From Halieaceae bacterium (GTDB taxonomy: Bacteria; Pseudomonadota; Gammaproteobacteria; Pseudomonadales; Halieaceae): DNA of 25,613 nt. Shown one piece after another: positions 1 through 7,503 of the stretch. Under the pieces are notes generated by a model. That model ran no database searches, was not told the DNA's origin, and saw only the letters and a program-made list of their open reading frames with translations. The stretch lies in the NCBI GenBank assembly GCA_011523115.1, contig WTHO01000126.1:1-25613 (forward strand), read 5' to 3'. The first letter of the stretch is position 1; each line of letters starts with the position of its first letter. A program made the translations under genes and the position numbers.

Positions 1-72
1 TCCGGCATGTTGGGCGCTACCGACATATATTGACCCGGATCCTCAATGAGACTGGGATAGCCTATCGGCATG

Positions 73-98
73 GAGACGCCCCCGCCACTCGGCGTCTC
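73..98. other. 8-bp perfect hairpin upstream of argA
   Basis: GAGACGCC at 73-80 pairs exactly with GGCGTCTC at 91-98 around a 10-nt loop. No T-run follows directly on either strand, so it is not a standard intrinsic terminator. It could be a protein-binding inverted repeat or the end of an upstream transcript. Confidence 0.5.
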
Positions 99-193
99 AG
101 GACTGTGACGCTCAGATTTTTACCCTTTCTTGCAGTGGCATGACTCGGGTAGCATTCGCCCTCCGTAAAATGGAGTGCTGAGCGATCAGCGCA

Positions 194-229
194 GGCAACC
201 TCACAGGCAACCTTACATGCAACCCCACA
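194..229 (+). repeat. Three 12-bp direct tandem repeats before argA
   Basis: Three adjacent units read GGCAACCTCACA (194-205), GGCAACCTTACA (206-217) and TGCAACCCCACA (218-229). They differ at only one to three positions. The array ends 7 bp before the argA ATG and occupies the place where a ribosome binding site would normally lie. The only purine-rich stretch, AAGG at 231-234, is 2 nt from the start codon. A frame through the repeats is open but has no start codon after its preceding stop and ends with TAA at 230-232, so it is probably not translated. Confidence 0.85.
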
Positions 230-236
230 TAAGGTC

Positions 237-1535
237 ATGACCCACACCAATCATCACATTGCTTGGTTTCGCCAAACGGGGCCCTACATCAAGGCACACC
301 GGGGGCGGACTTTTGTGATCTATCTCGGAAACGGCGCCATCGAATCACCGGGACTCGTCACGCTGTTGCATGATTTGGCATTGCTCCACTCGCTCGGCGT
401 TCGACTGGTTCTGGTACACGCCACCCGAGAGGCAATCGACGCCGCTTTGCCACCAGGGTTCCATCCCGTATTTCATGATGGTATTCGCGTCACTGACGAT
501 CGCACGCTGGCGATCGCCAGCGAAACTGCGGGCCGGCACAGAGTGAAGCTAGAGCAGTTGCTGTCGATGGGTCTGCCCAATACACCGCTACGAGGAGCAA
601 GACTCAGAGTACTGGGCGGTAATCTGGTCACGGCCAGACCCCTTGGCATTCACGACGGTGTGGACTATTTGCACAGTGGCACGGTCCGGCGCATTGACGC
701 AAACGGTGTACGGGGCATTCTGGAGCACGATGCGATTGCACTGATCTCCCCACTGGGCTACTCCCCGGCGGGCGAGCTCTTTAGCGTCAGCGCCAGCGAA
801 GTCGCCGAGCATGTTGCAGTCGCCATCGAAGCCGACAAGCTGATCTTTCTGGATCGCCATGAGGGTCTCGCCGACGGCGATGGTAGCCTGATTCGACAAA
901 GCACGATTGCCTCGGCAGAAGCATTAGCACTGGCTGATGACGAACAGCGGCGCCTTCGTGATGCAGCCTGCCGTGCCTGTGCGCAGGGCGTTGCGCGAAG
1001 TCATGTACTCAGCTACGCCCGCGAGGGATCTTTGCTTGAAGAGCTTTTCACGCACGACGGTTCAGGCACGCTTATCGCTCAAAATCCCTACGAGCAGGCG
1101 CGCGGCGCAGAAATAGAGGACATCGCCAGTATTCTGGAACTCATTAGACCACTTGAGCAAAGTGGCACGTTGGTGAGGCGATCACGAGAGCGCTTGGAAG
1201 AAGAGATCAGCCATTTCTCGATTCTCGAGAGAGATGGTCGGGTGCTTGCTTGCGCCGCGCTATATCCCTATCGCAACGAGCGCGTTGGCGAAATTGCCTG
1301 CGTCGCCACGCACCCCGACTACCGGGGCGCGGGACGGGCCCGGCAGCTGTTGAGCGAACTGCTCAATCAAGCCAAAGACCAATCTCTTGATCACGTATTC
1401 GTGCTCACCACCCAGAGCACACATTGGTTTCTTGAGCAGGGCTTTGAAACAGCGAGTCTGGAGCAGTTGCCCGTAGAAAAGAAACGACTCTATAACTGGC
1501 AGCGCAGTGCTTCGGTACTGCGAAGAGCCGTCTGA
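237..1535 (+). CDS. argA: Amino-acid N-acetyltransferase (N-acetylglutamate synthase)
   Basis: Makes N-acetylglutamate from glutamate and acetyl-CoA, the first committed step of arginine synthesis, in the cytoplasm. The 432-residue protein has the classical ArgA layout. An N-terminal amino-acid-kinase-like domain (about 1-280) is a regulatory fold that in this family binds arginine. A C-terminal GNAT acetyltransferase domain (about 285-432) follows. Family stretches include HRGRTFVIYLGNGAIE near residue 21, DGVDYLHSG, LELIRPLEQSGTLVRRSRE and CVATHPDYRGAGRA (acetyl-CoA loop). Length is close to the E. coli enzyme (443). The ATG at 237 is placed as in the family, although a normal ribosome binding site is missing and a tandem repeat lies directly upstream. 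ilvD follows after 58 bp on the same strand. Confidence 0.97.
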   Translation: MTHTNHHIAWFRQTGPYIKAHRGRTFVIYLGNGAIESPGLVTLLHDLALLHSLGVRLVLVHATREAIDAALPPGFHPVFHDGIRVTDDRTLAIASETAGRHRVKLEQLLSMGLPNTPLRGARLRVLGGNLVTARPLGIHDGVDYLHSGTVRRIDANGVRGILEHDAIALISPLGYSPAGELFSVSASEVAEHVAVAIEADKLIFLDRHEGLADGDGSLIRQSTIASAEALALADDEQRRLRDAACRACAQGVARSHVLSYAREGSLLEELFTHDGSGTLIAQNPYEQARGAEIEDIASILELIRPLEQSGTLVRRSRERLEEEISHFSILERDGRVLACAALYPYRNERVGEIACVATHPDYRGAGRARQLLSELLNQAKDQSLDHVFVLTTQSTHWFLEQGFETASLEQLPVEKKRLYNWQRSASVLRRAV

Positions 1536-1593
1536 CCTCAACCACACGGCGGTGGTAAGCTAGCCGCCTTCCCTGACATCATCGGAGAGTTCG

Positions 1594-3438
1594 ATGCCTC
1601 AATATCGATCCCGCACCTCGACCGCCGGCCGCAATATGGCGGGCGCACGCGCACTGTGGCGGGCCACCGGCATGCAGGATGAAGACTTCGAAAAGCCGAT
1701 TATCGCGGTGGTCAATTCCTTCACCCAGTTTGTGCCAGGACATGTGCATCTCAAGGATCTGGGGCAGCTGGTAGCGCGGGAAATCGAGGCCGCTGGCGGC
1801 GTCGCAAAAGAATTCAACACGATCGCAGTGGACGACGGTATCGCCATGGGGCACGACGGCATGCTTTACAGCTTGCCATCGAGGGACCTGATCGCGGATT
1901 CGGTTGAGTATATGGTCAACGCACACTGCGCCGATGCAATGGTGTGTATTTCCAACTGTGACAAGATCACACCGGGCATGCTCAACGCCGCCATGCGGCT
2001 AAACATCCCTGTGGTATTCGTCTCGGGCGGGCCAATGGAAGCGGGCAAAACAGCACTGTCTGAGCACAAATTGGATCTGGTCGATGCGATGGTGATCGCC
2101 GCCGATTCCAGCGCGGACGATGCCACCGTCGAAGCATACGAGCGCTCTGCGTGCCCCACCTGCGGCTCGTGCTCCGGCATGTTCACCGCCAATTCGATGA
2201 ACTGCTTGACTGAGGCGCTGGGGCTTAGCTTGCCGGGCAACGGATCACTATTGGCGACTCATGCAGACCGGGAGCAACTGTTCCTGCGCGCCGGCCGGCT
2301 AATTGTTGAGCTGGCTCGTCGCTGGTACGAGCAAGATGACGCTACAGCCCTGCCGCGGGAAATCGCCAGCCGCCGCGCCTTTGAAAATGCGATGAGTCTG
2401 GATATCGCCATGGGGGGCTCTACCAATACCATTCTGCATTTGCTGGCTGCCGCACAGGAAGCAGGGGTAGATTTCGACATGGCGGCCATCGATTCGCTGT
2501 CGCGGAAGATTCCGCAGCTTTGCAAGGTTGCGCCAAGTACCCCGCTATACCATATGGAAGACGTACACCGTGCGGGTGGCGTGATGGCCATTCTCGGAGA
2601 GCTGGCGAGGGGCGAACTCTTACATCTTGATTGCCCGACAGTGCACAGCGCCAGCCTTGGCGAAGCGCTGACTCACTGGGACATCATGCAGACTGACGCA
2701 GAGGATGTCCGCACGCTTTATGCCGCGGGCCCGGCGGGCATTCCCACCCAACAAGCGTTTAGTCAGAACTTGCGATGGCCGAGCCTCGACACCGACCGCG
2801 AGGGCGGCTGTGTCCGCGAGATGGCCCATGCCTACTCCCAGGAGGGCGGGCTGGCTGTATTGTTTGGCAATATCGCCGAGCAGGGCTGTGTGGTCAAAAC
2901 GGCTGGCGTCGACGAGGAGTCGCTGCAATTTACAGGGCCCGCACACGTCTGCGAGAGTCAAGAAGCGGCGGTGGCGGATATCCTTGAAGATCGCGTTAAA
3001 GCCGGTGATGTTGTCATCGTGCGTTACGAGGGGCCTCGAGGCGGACCCGGAATGCAGGAGATGCTCTACCCGACCAGCTATCTCAAATCGAAGGGGCTGG
3101 GTAAAGCCTGTGCGTTAATTACGGACGGCCGGTTCTCTGGCGGCACCTCGGGGTTGTCGATCGGCCATGTCTCACCGGAGGCCGCGGGTGGCGGCGCCAT
3201 AGCATTGATCGAACCGGGCGACCTTATTGAGATTGATATTCCTGCAAGAACCATCAACGTGAAAGTTGATGAAGCAACGCTCGACGAGCGTCGTGCAGAG
3301 ATGAATCAACGGGACCGGGCGTGGCAACCAGCGGCCGACCGCCCCCGACAGGTTTCAACAGCACTGAAGGTCTATGCGAGCATGGTGACCAGTGCCGACA
3401 AAGGCGCCATACGGGACAGCTCATTGATCGACGGATAA
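1594..3438 (+). CDS. ilvD: Dihydroxy-acid dehydratase
   Basis: Dehydrates 2,3-dihydroxy-isovalerate and 2,3-dihydroxy-3-methylvalerate to the 2-keto acids leading to valine, leucine and isoleucine. Cytoplasmic iron-sulfur enzyme. At 614 residues it matches E. coli IlvD (616) nearly end to end. Visible motifs are [10 protein letters not shown] (Cys122), [15 protein letters not shown] (Cys187, Cys190, Cys193), [11 protein letters not shown] and [22 protein letters not shown] near the C-terminus. Residue 49 is Gly, as in the E. coli type, not the third Cys of [2Fe-2S] enzymes, so an oxygen-sensitive [4Fe-4S] cluster is the likelier cofactor (inference). GGAG at 1584-1587 sits 6 nt before the ATG. 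It converges with the downstream lipoprotein gene across only 7 bp. Confidence 0.98.
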   Translation: MPQYRSRTSTAGRNMAGARALWRATGMQDEDFEKPIIAVVNSFTQFVPGHVHLKDLGQLVAREIEAAGGVAKEFNTIAVDDGIAMGHDGMLYSLPSRDLIADSVEYMVNAHCADAMVCISNCDKITPGMLNAAMRLNIPVVFVSGGPMEAGKTALSEHKLDLVDAMVIAADSSADDATVEAYERSACPTCGSCSGMFTANSMNCLTEALGLSLPGNGSLLATHADREQLFLRAGRLIVELARRWYEQDDATALPREIASRRAFENAMSLDIAMGGSTNTILHLLAAAQEAGVDFDMAAIDSLSRKIPQLCKVAPSTPLYHMEDVHRAGGVMAILGELARGELLHLDCPTVHSASLGEALTHWDIMQTDAEDVRTLYAAGPAGIPTQQAFSQNLRWPSLDTDREGGCVREMAHAYSQEGGLAVLFGNIAEQGCVVKTAGVDEESLQFTGPAHVCESQEAAVADILEDRVKAGDVVIVRYEGPRGGPGMQEMLYPTSYLKSKGLGKACALITDGRFSGGTSGLSIGHVSPEAAGGGAIALIEPGDLIEIDIPARTINVKVDEATLDERRAEMNQRDRAWQPAADRPRQVSTALKVYASMVTSADKGAIRDSSLIDG

Positions 3439-3444
3439 CCGTCG
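3429..3444. terminator. Compact hairpin at the ilvD / lipoprotein convergent junction
   Basis: CGACGG (3429-3434) pairs with CCGTCG (3439-3444) around an ATAA loop, and the ilvD stop codon TAA (3436-3438) lies in that loop. On the plus strand TTTA follows, a short T-run. The opposing gene's stop begins 2 bp away, so this could be a minimal terminator. The T-tract is weak. Confidence 0.4.
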
Positions 3445-3445
3445 T

Positions 3446-4381
3446 TTACTGCCGGCCGCTGTAGAGAGTCTGGGTAGCGTCAAGCGGCCCCGTCTGGTCC
3501 GTTCCCGGTTTCACTCCCTGCTCCGCTCCCTGTTCCACTCTCTGCTCTGACCCCTTCTCAGCCAAGGCAGCCAGATCGTCGCGTAAAGCCGTCAGCTTGC
3601 CTCGGAGCTTGCGGTCCTGCTTGTCAGTTCGCGCTATGAGGACGTCCCGAGATAACTGCAGGATCACCTCACCATTGTGATCGATGCCTTGTCGATACGC
3701 CGGCAGGAGTGCCTCTTCCCGGCCCGCAATTAATCGACGCACCTGGTCTGGCCAGTCCGGGTCTGCCGCGACCAGGATGTCCGCTAGCGCCTCGATCCAC
3801 ACGCGGCGATCCTCCAGCCAGAATCGGTCTAGGCGAGTCATTTGCGCCACCCCTTGCTGAATACGAGTGGTCTGCTCGGCGGTCAACGACCCCATATAAC
3901 GCTTCAGCTGTTTGTCGAAACGCGCTTCCAGATCATCCCGATACTCACGATCTGTGCGCGCCAATCTATCGGATTCAAATTCCTCCTGCTTGGCAAGGAG
4001 GTTTTCGACAAACTCGGCTCGCTGCTCTGGACGCAGATCTTCGCCAGTAGCAAGCAGAAGCTCCAAAAAGGGGTCCTGAAAACGAATTGCCGCTTCCTCG
4101 ATACGGTCAGACATCTCCCTCGCAGCCTGCAACGGCACGCCGTCATCGAGGATGGCTAATGACTCATCAAGCAACGCCACATAGGACGGCAACTCTTCGC
4201 TTCGATGCCACTCAAGGAATACTTCCAACCGTTGATCAAAGCGCGCGCGCTGATCGCGATCGAGAGAGACGTAATCGTCGAGATACCAGCGCACCAGAAT
4301 ATCGACGCGGTTATAAATGAACTGGGTCGCTGAGCAGGCCGTGACCGCCAACAACACCCCGCAACAAAGCAGCGCTCTCAC
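3446..4381 (-). CDS. DUF6279 family lipoprotein
   Basis: Predicted envelope lipoprotein of unknown function. I prefer the GTG start at 4381, which gives 311 residues beginning MRALLCCGVLLAVTAC: a short positive start, a hydrophobic core and a lipobox VTAC with the lipidated Cys at 16. A longer form starting with TTG at 4468 adds 29 residues, but it has no ribosome binding site and an implausibly long N-terminus. After the Cys comes the DUF6279 pattern YNRVDILVRWYLDDYV and later EWHRSEELPSY. The rest is highly charged and probably helical. The C-terminus is a degenerate four-residue repeat tail (see repeat). The Ser after the Cys suggests outer-membrane sorting (inference). It lies 123 bp downstream of leuA on the same strand and may be read through from it. 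Confidence 0.85.
   Translation of the reverse strand: MRALLCCGVLLAVTACSATQFIYNRVDILVRWYLDDYVSLDRDQRARFDQRLEVFLEWHRSEELPSYVALLDESLAILDDGVPLQAAREMSDRIEEAAIRFQDPFLELLLATGEDLRPEQRAEFVENLLAKQEEFESDRLARTDREYRDDLEARFDKQLKRYMGSLTAEQTTRIQQGVAQMTRLDRFWLEDRRVWIEALADILVAADPDWPDQVRRLIAGREEALLPAYRQGIDHNGEVILQLSRDVLIARTDKQDRKLRGKLTALRDDLAALAEKGSEQRVEQGAEQGVKPGTDQTGPLDATQTLYSGRQ
3494..3553 (-). repeat. Five 12-bp repeats coding a four-residue repeat tail
   Basis: In the lipoprotein reading frame five consecutive 12-bp units encode GSEQ, RVEQ, GAEQ, GVKP and GTDQ. DNA-level similarity is clear, for example GGAGCGGAGCAG beside AGAGTGGAACAG. The copies are degenerate, which suggests an old slippage expansion. 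The tail is hydrophilic and near the C-terminus, so copy-number change would be tolerated. Confidence 0.7.
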
Positions 4382-4504
4382 AACGCTTAGGAGCCTTGCT
4401 GGCCGACAGGGACGCTGCCGGGCTCCTGCCGGGGCAGCATCTACCGTATGCACGCGCTTACAGGCCAAAGCGAAGGGCCCGTGCGCCTGTTTTTGGGGTT
4501 AGCG

Positions 4505-6181
4505 CTAGGCGGCGTTGGCGAGTACGAGCCCCCGGCCATCTAGCGCGGAGAGAATGGCCGCGAGGGAGGCCTGCACAATATCGTGACTGCGGCCTACACC
4601 GCAGGGTCGCTCCCCATCGATATTGAGTTGCACGTAACACACTGCCTCCGCATCGGCACTCTGACCCAAGGTATGCTCAGAGTACTCCACTAACACGATA
4701 TGCCGACCGGTAAAGCGCTCCATAGCCTGCACGAAGGCATCAACAACACCGTTGCCGCTGCCGTTTAGAGCGACCTCCCCCTGGGGACCATGCAGGGTTA
4801 CCTGAAGGCCGTCGGATCCGTCTTGCCTGGAGAGTTGATAGTCACCCAACTGCCAGCGATCGGCTGTGCTCAGATAGGTCTTCGTGAACAAGGCAAAGAT
4901 GTCGTCACTGGACACCTCGGTTTCGCTGTCTTCAGCCAAATCCTGCACTGCCGCACTGAAATCAACCTGCAACCAGCGCGGCAACTCCAACCCGTAATCG
5001 CGCCGCAGTACGTGCGCCACACCACCCTTGCCTGACTGGCTATTAATACGTATCACTTCTTGATACGTGCGGCCTATATCCGCTGGATCGATTGGCAGAT
5101 ACGCAACGTCCCACGCGGCATTGTCATCGCGTTTGGACAAACACTTGTGAATGGCATCCTGATGGCTGCCTGAAAACGCTGTAAATACCAGTTCACCCGC
5201 GTAAGGATGTCGAGGGTGGACGGGAAGCTGCGTACACTCCCGCGCGACCGTGCAGATCTCATCCATGTGAGTAAAGTCGAGCTTGGGGTCTACCCCTTGG
5301 CTGTACAGATTCATGGCCATCGTCATGATGTCCATATTTCCCGTTCGCTCACCATTGCCCAACAAGGTCCCTTCTACGCGGTCTGCGCCCGCCATAACGC
5401 CCAGCTCTGCTGCCGCGACAGCACAGCCGCGATCGTTATGCGTATGGAGAGAAATAATCAATGCATCGCGATGCTTCACATGGTCGCAAAACCACTCGAT
5501 CTGGTCGGCGTAGATATTCGGCGTGCTCATCTCTACCGTCGCCGGCAAGTTGATGATTGCAGGATGATCGGGTGTCGGCGCCAGCACCTCATTGACTGCA
5601 TCGCAAACGGACACCGCAAAATCCAGCTCGGTGCCCGTGAAGCTTTCCGGACTGTACTCAAACACCCACTCAGTATCGGGCCTCGCGTCTGCGGCTTCCT
5701 TGACCAGCCGTGCGCCGGTGACGGCAATATCTAGGATGCCTTGTCGATCCAGCCCGAAGACATACTCTCGTTGGACCGTAGAGGTACTATTGTAAAAGTG
5801 CACCACAGCGCGCTTTACGCCCTCCAGCGCGGCAAAGGTCTTCTCGATCAAATCAGCCCGAGCTTGCGTCAGGACCTGAACCGTCACGCCCTCTGGAATA
5901 CGGTTCTCCTCTATCAGCTTTCGCAAAAAGGCAAAGTCATGGCTCGACGCGGACGGAAAGCCCACTTCAATCTGCGTGAATCCGATTGACAGTAGCAACT
6001 CCCAGAGCCGCAATTTCTGCTCGGCGTTCATCGGCTCGACCAACGCCTGATTGCCATCTCGCAAATCAACAGAGCACCACTGGGGTGCCACAGAAATCAC
6101 CTGATCCGGCCACCGGCGGTCAGATTTGGCAACAGGCTGAAAAGCCTGATACTTGCTATGGTCAAATCGACGGGAATCCAT
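4505..6181 (-). CDS. leuA: 2-isopropylmalate synthase (long form)
   Basis: Condenses 2-ketoisovalerate with acetyl-CoA to give 2-isopropylmalate, the first committed step of leucine synthesis. The 558-residue protein is of the type with an N-terminal extension before the TIM barrel. The barrel (about 30-330) shows VDLRDGNQALVEPM (metal ligand Asp42), the HTHNDRG metal site with His246 and His248, and GNGERTGN. A linker region follows, then a C-terminal LeuA allosteric domain (about 430-558) ending GVGRSHDIVQASLAAILSAL, which in the family binds leucine for feedback inhibition. The ATG at 6181 fits the family start. It is divergent from an Lrp-type regulator with 146 bp between them, which suggests local control (inference). 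I saw no leucine-rich leader peptide. Confidence 0.96.
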   Translation of the reverse strand: MDSRRFDHSKYQAFQPVAKSDRRWPDQVISVAPQWCSVDLRDGNQALVEPMNAEQKLRLWELLLSIGFTQIEVGFPSASSHDFAFLRKLIEENRIPEGVTVQVLTQARADLIEKTFAALEGVKRAVVHFYNSTSTVQREYVFGLDRQGILDIAVTGARLVKEAADARPDTEWVFEYSPESFTGTELDFAVSVCDAVNEVLAPTPDHPAIINLPATVEMSTPNIYADQIEWFCDHVKHRDALIISLHTHNDRGCAVAAAELGVMAGADRVEGTLLGNGERTGNMDIMTMAMNLYSQGVDPKLDFTHMDEICTVARECTQLPVHPRHPYAGELVFTAFSGSHQDAIHKCLSKRDDNAAWDVAYLPIDPADIGRTYQEVIRINSQSGKGGVAHVLRRDYGLELPRWLQVDFSAAVQDLAEDSETEVSSDDIFALFTKTYLSTADRWQLGDYQLSRQDGSDGLQVTLHGPQGEVALNGSGNGVVDAFVQAMERFTGRHIVLVEYSEHTLGQSADAEAVCYVQLNIDGERPCGVGRSHDIVQASLAAILSALDGRGLVLANAA

Positions 6182-6280
6182 TTTCTACACCACCACAATG
6201 AAAGGGCGAGTAGTGTACCGACACGCCGGTAGCGATAGTCACCAATAACTTCTAAATTTCTGTCATTTTTAGCCGTATTC

Positions 6281-6309
6281 TTTAAAATTATTTCCCTTAA
6301 TGGTATAAA
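6281..6309 (+). promoter_or_regulatory. Candidate sigma-70 promoter of the Lrp-type gene
   Basis: TTTAAA at 6281-6286 (4 of 6 to the -35 consensus), a 17-bp spacer, then TATAAA at 6304-6309 preceded by TG in extended -10 form (TGGTATAAA). The predicted start of transcription is about 10 bp before the ATG at 6328. The surrounding 6245-6320 is much more AT-rich than the rest of the window, as expected for a promoter and for Lrp-family binding. Confidence 0.5.
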
Positions 6310-6327
6310 AAGTCGAAAAATCCTCAT

Positions 6328-6816
6328 ATGACAACTAATAACATTATGCAGATGGACAGGCTGGATCGCCGCATCCTCAGGGTGATGCAGGAAGATGCTT
6401 CGCTGAGCAATCTTGAACTGGCGGAGCGGGTCGGTCTGTCGCCAACACCCTGCGCCCGGCGAGTCAGACGACTCGTCACAGAGGGCGTCATCACCCATCA
6501 AGTCGCGGTGCTTGATCCCAAGAAACTAGGGCTGAATTTAACGGCACACATTAGTGTGACTATGGACCGGCACACGCCGGAGCGGTTCGAAGCTTTTGAA
6601 TCCGCTATTGCCAACTTGCCGGAGGTTGTGGACTGTTGCGTGGTGACGGGCCAAAGTGCCGACTATCTACTCAAGGCAGTCGTGCGGGACATGACCCATT
6701 ACGAACAGTTTTTATTGGGTCAGCTGACAAGGATCCCGGGGGTGACCGGGGTGCACTCCAGCTTCGAGCTTCGCCGGGTGATTACAAAAACCGCCGTTTC
6801 TGTGCCGGAGGAGTAG
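6328..6816 (+). CDS. Lrp/AsnC family transcriptional regulator
   Basis: DNA-binding regulator, 162 residues, of the family that senses amino acids. The N-terminal helix-turn-helix covers about 26-49 (LSNLELAERVGLSPTPCARR). The C-terminal RAM ligand-binding domain (about 66-152) shows VTGQSADYLLKAVVRD, LTRIPGVTGVHSSFELRRV. These match Lrp-type members rather than AsnC closely. The start is uncertain: ATGs occur at codons 1, 7 and 9, and none has a clear ribosome binding site. I use the first because it follows the candidate promoter. Its divergent position next to leuA suggests control of leucine synthesis, itself, or both. It could instead be a BkdR-like catabolic regulator. Its stop codon directly abuts that of dsbA. 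Confidence 0.93.
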   Translation: MTTNNIMQMDRLDRRILRVMQEDASLSNLELAERVGLSPTPCARRVRRLVTEGVITHQVAVLDPKKLGLNLTAHISVTMDRHTPERFEAFESAIANLPEVVDCCVVTGQSADYLLKAVVRDMTHYEQFLLGQLTRIPGVTGVHSSFELRRVITKTAVSVPEE

Positions 6817-6835
6817 TCAGCGCGCCGCTAACTCC
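6810..6835. terminator. Imperfect hairpin over the abutting lrp-type / dsbA stops
   Basis: GGAGT (6810-6814) pairs with ACTCC (6831-6835). Inside it AGCG (6819-6822) pairs with CGCT (6826-6829), with an internal loop of four bases opposite one. Both stop codons lie in the structure. No real T-run follows, only TTCTC, so terminator function is doubtful. Confidence 0.25.
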
Positions 6836-7449
6836 TTCTCAACCAGAAAGCGAGCAATCTCCAGCATATTGGTTTGCCCACCCGCAGACCGCGTCTCGAT
6901 CAAGTACTTTCCCGCCACCATCATCGAAGGCGTGCCGGAAATCTTTGCTGACCGCGCACGGGATTCCGCCTGGCGCACTTGAGAATCCACGCCGAACGAG
7001 TCAAAGGCCTTATCGAACTTTTCAGGATCGACGCCATTGTCCTCGAACAGATCGCGGAGCTCCAAACGCGACACGAGTCGCTTTCTGTCAACATGCATCG
7101 CATCGAAAATCACCGGGTGCACCGTTTCTTTAACACCCAGCACTTCAGTGAGGTAGTAGGCCTTGGCATGGATCCGCATCGGGTCGTTCCAGACTGCTGG
7201 AGACGGTTGCAACACCGCGCCCTCAGGTAGCTGCTTACCCCAGGCGGTCAGCATGGGCTCGAAGGTGTAGCAGTGGCCGCAGCCGTACCAAAAGAACTCT
7301 GTTACCACCACATCTGTTCCGCGCCCAACAGCAACCGGCGGGTTGAGGGTTTGGTAGTGCTGACCTTCGACCCAGCGATCTTCCGCCCAGGCCAAAGGGT
7401 GACTCAGCAACGCGACAAGCAGAAAAAGGCAATAACGAGTCAGTTTCAT
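6817..7449 (-). CDS. dsbA: Thiol:disulfide interchange protein DsbA
   Basis: Periplasmic oxidant that puts disulfide bonds into newly exported proteins. 210 residues. A signal peptide (1-22) ends ALAWA before EDRW. The thioredoxin-fold active site is FFWYGCGHCYTFEP with Cys57 and Cys60. A helical insertion follows, then the cis-proline loop SGTPSMMV (Pro174). The active-site dipeptide is Gly-His rather than the Pro-His of E. coli DsbA. AAGGAGGG lies just upstream of the ATG, a very strong ribosome binding site. It is the last gene of a minus-strand run after cytochromes c5 and c4, 54 bp behind c4, the same neighbourhood as in Pseudomonas. Confidence 0.96.
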   Translation of the reverse strand: MKLTRYCLFLLVALLSHPLAWAEDRWVEGQHYQTLNPPVAVGRGTDVVVTEFFWYGCGHCYTFEPMLTAWGKQLPEGAVLQPSPAVWNDPMRIHAKAYYLTEVLGVKETVHPVIFDAMHVDRKRLVSRLELRDLFEDNGVDPEKFDKAFDSFGVDSQVRQAESRARSAKISGTPSMMVAGKYLIETRSAGGQTNMLEIARFLVEKELAAR

Positions 7450-7503
7450 AACGTGATCCCTCCTTGGAATCTACTCGGAGACGGGGTCAGTGCCCCCGGC
7501 AGC

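Larger units (their letters stand above)
1..236. other. Noncoding region upstream of argA
   Basis: I find no complete gene here. It contains a perfect 8-bp hairpin and a triple tandem repeat, listed separately. The left edge may hold the end of a neighbouring gene, but only fragments are visible. On the minus strand an ATG at 24-26 opens a frame running off the window (MSVAPNMP). On the plus strand a frame closes with TGA at 31-33. Eight to ten residues are too few to identify either. In relatives argE, another arginine gene, can lie near argA, so a divergent argE start is possible but unproven. No convincing sigma-70 promoter or arginine-repressor box was found by eye. Confidence 0.6.

Noticed and set aside
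182..232. Short open frame through the argA leader repeats encoding GNLT-type units
   Set aside because: There is no ATG, GTG or TTG between the preceding stop at 179-181 and the TAA at 230-232.
1547..1570. GGCGG/CCGCC stem between argA and ilvD as a terminator
   Set aside because: The stem is only 5 bp with an 11-nt loop and no T-run. argA and ilvD could be co-transcribed.
2705..3118. 137-codon same-strand frame inside ilvD
   Set aside because: It lies wholly within conserved ilvD coding sequence, is Arg/Pro-rich and has no recognisable domain.
4382..4468. Longer N-terminus of the DUF6279 lipoprotein from TTG at 4468
   Set aside because: No ribosome binding site, and it would put 29 Arg/Pro/Cys-rich residues before an otherwise perfect lipoprotein signal peptide.
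5207..5734. 175-codon open frame on the plus strand inside leuA
   Set aside because: It is antisense to a well-conserved enzyme, has a His/Arg/Cys-rich composition typical of a shadow frame, and no ribosome binding site or family match.
6097..6327. Possible leucine attenuator leader peptide before leuA
   Set aside because: A GTG-started 26-codon frame overlapping the leuA start (from 6242 on the minus strand) has no leucine codons. The other frame with several Leu has no stop before leuA and no hairpin-terminator follows.
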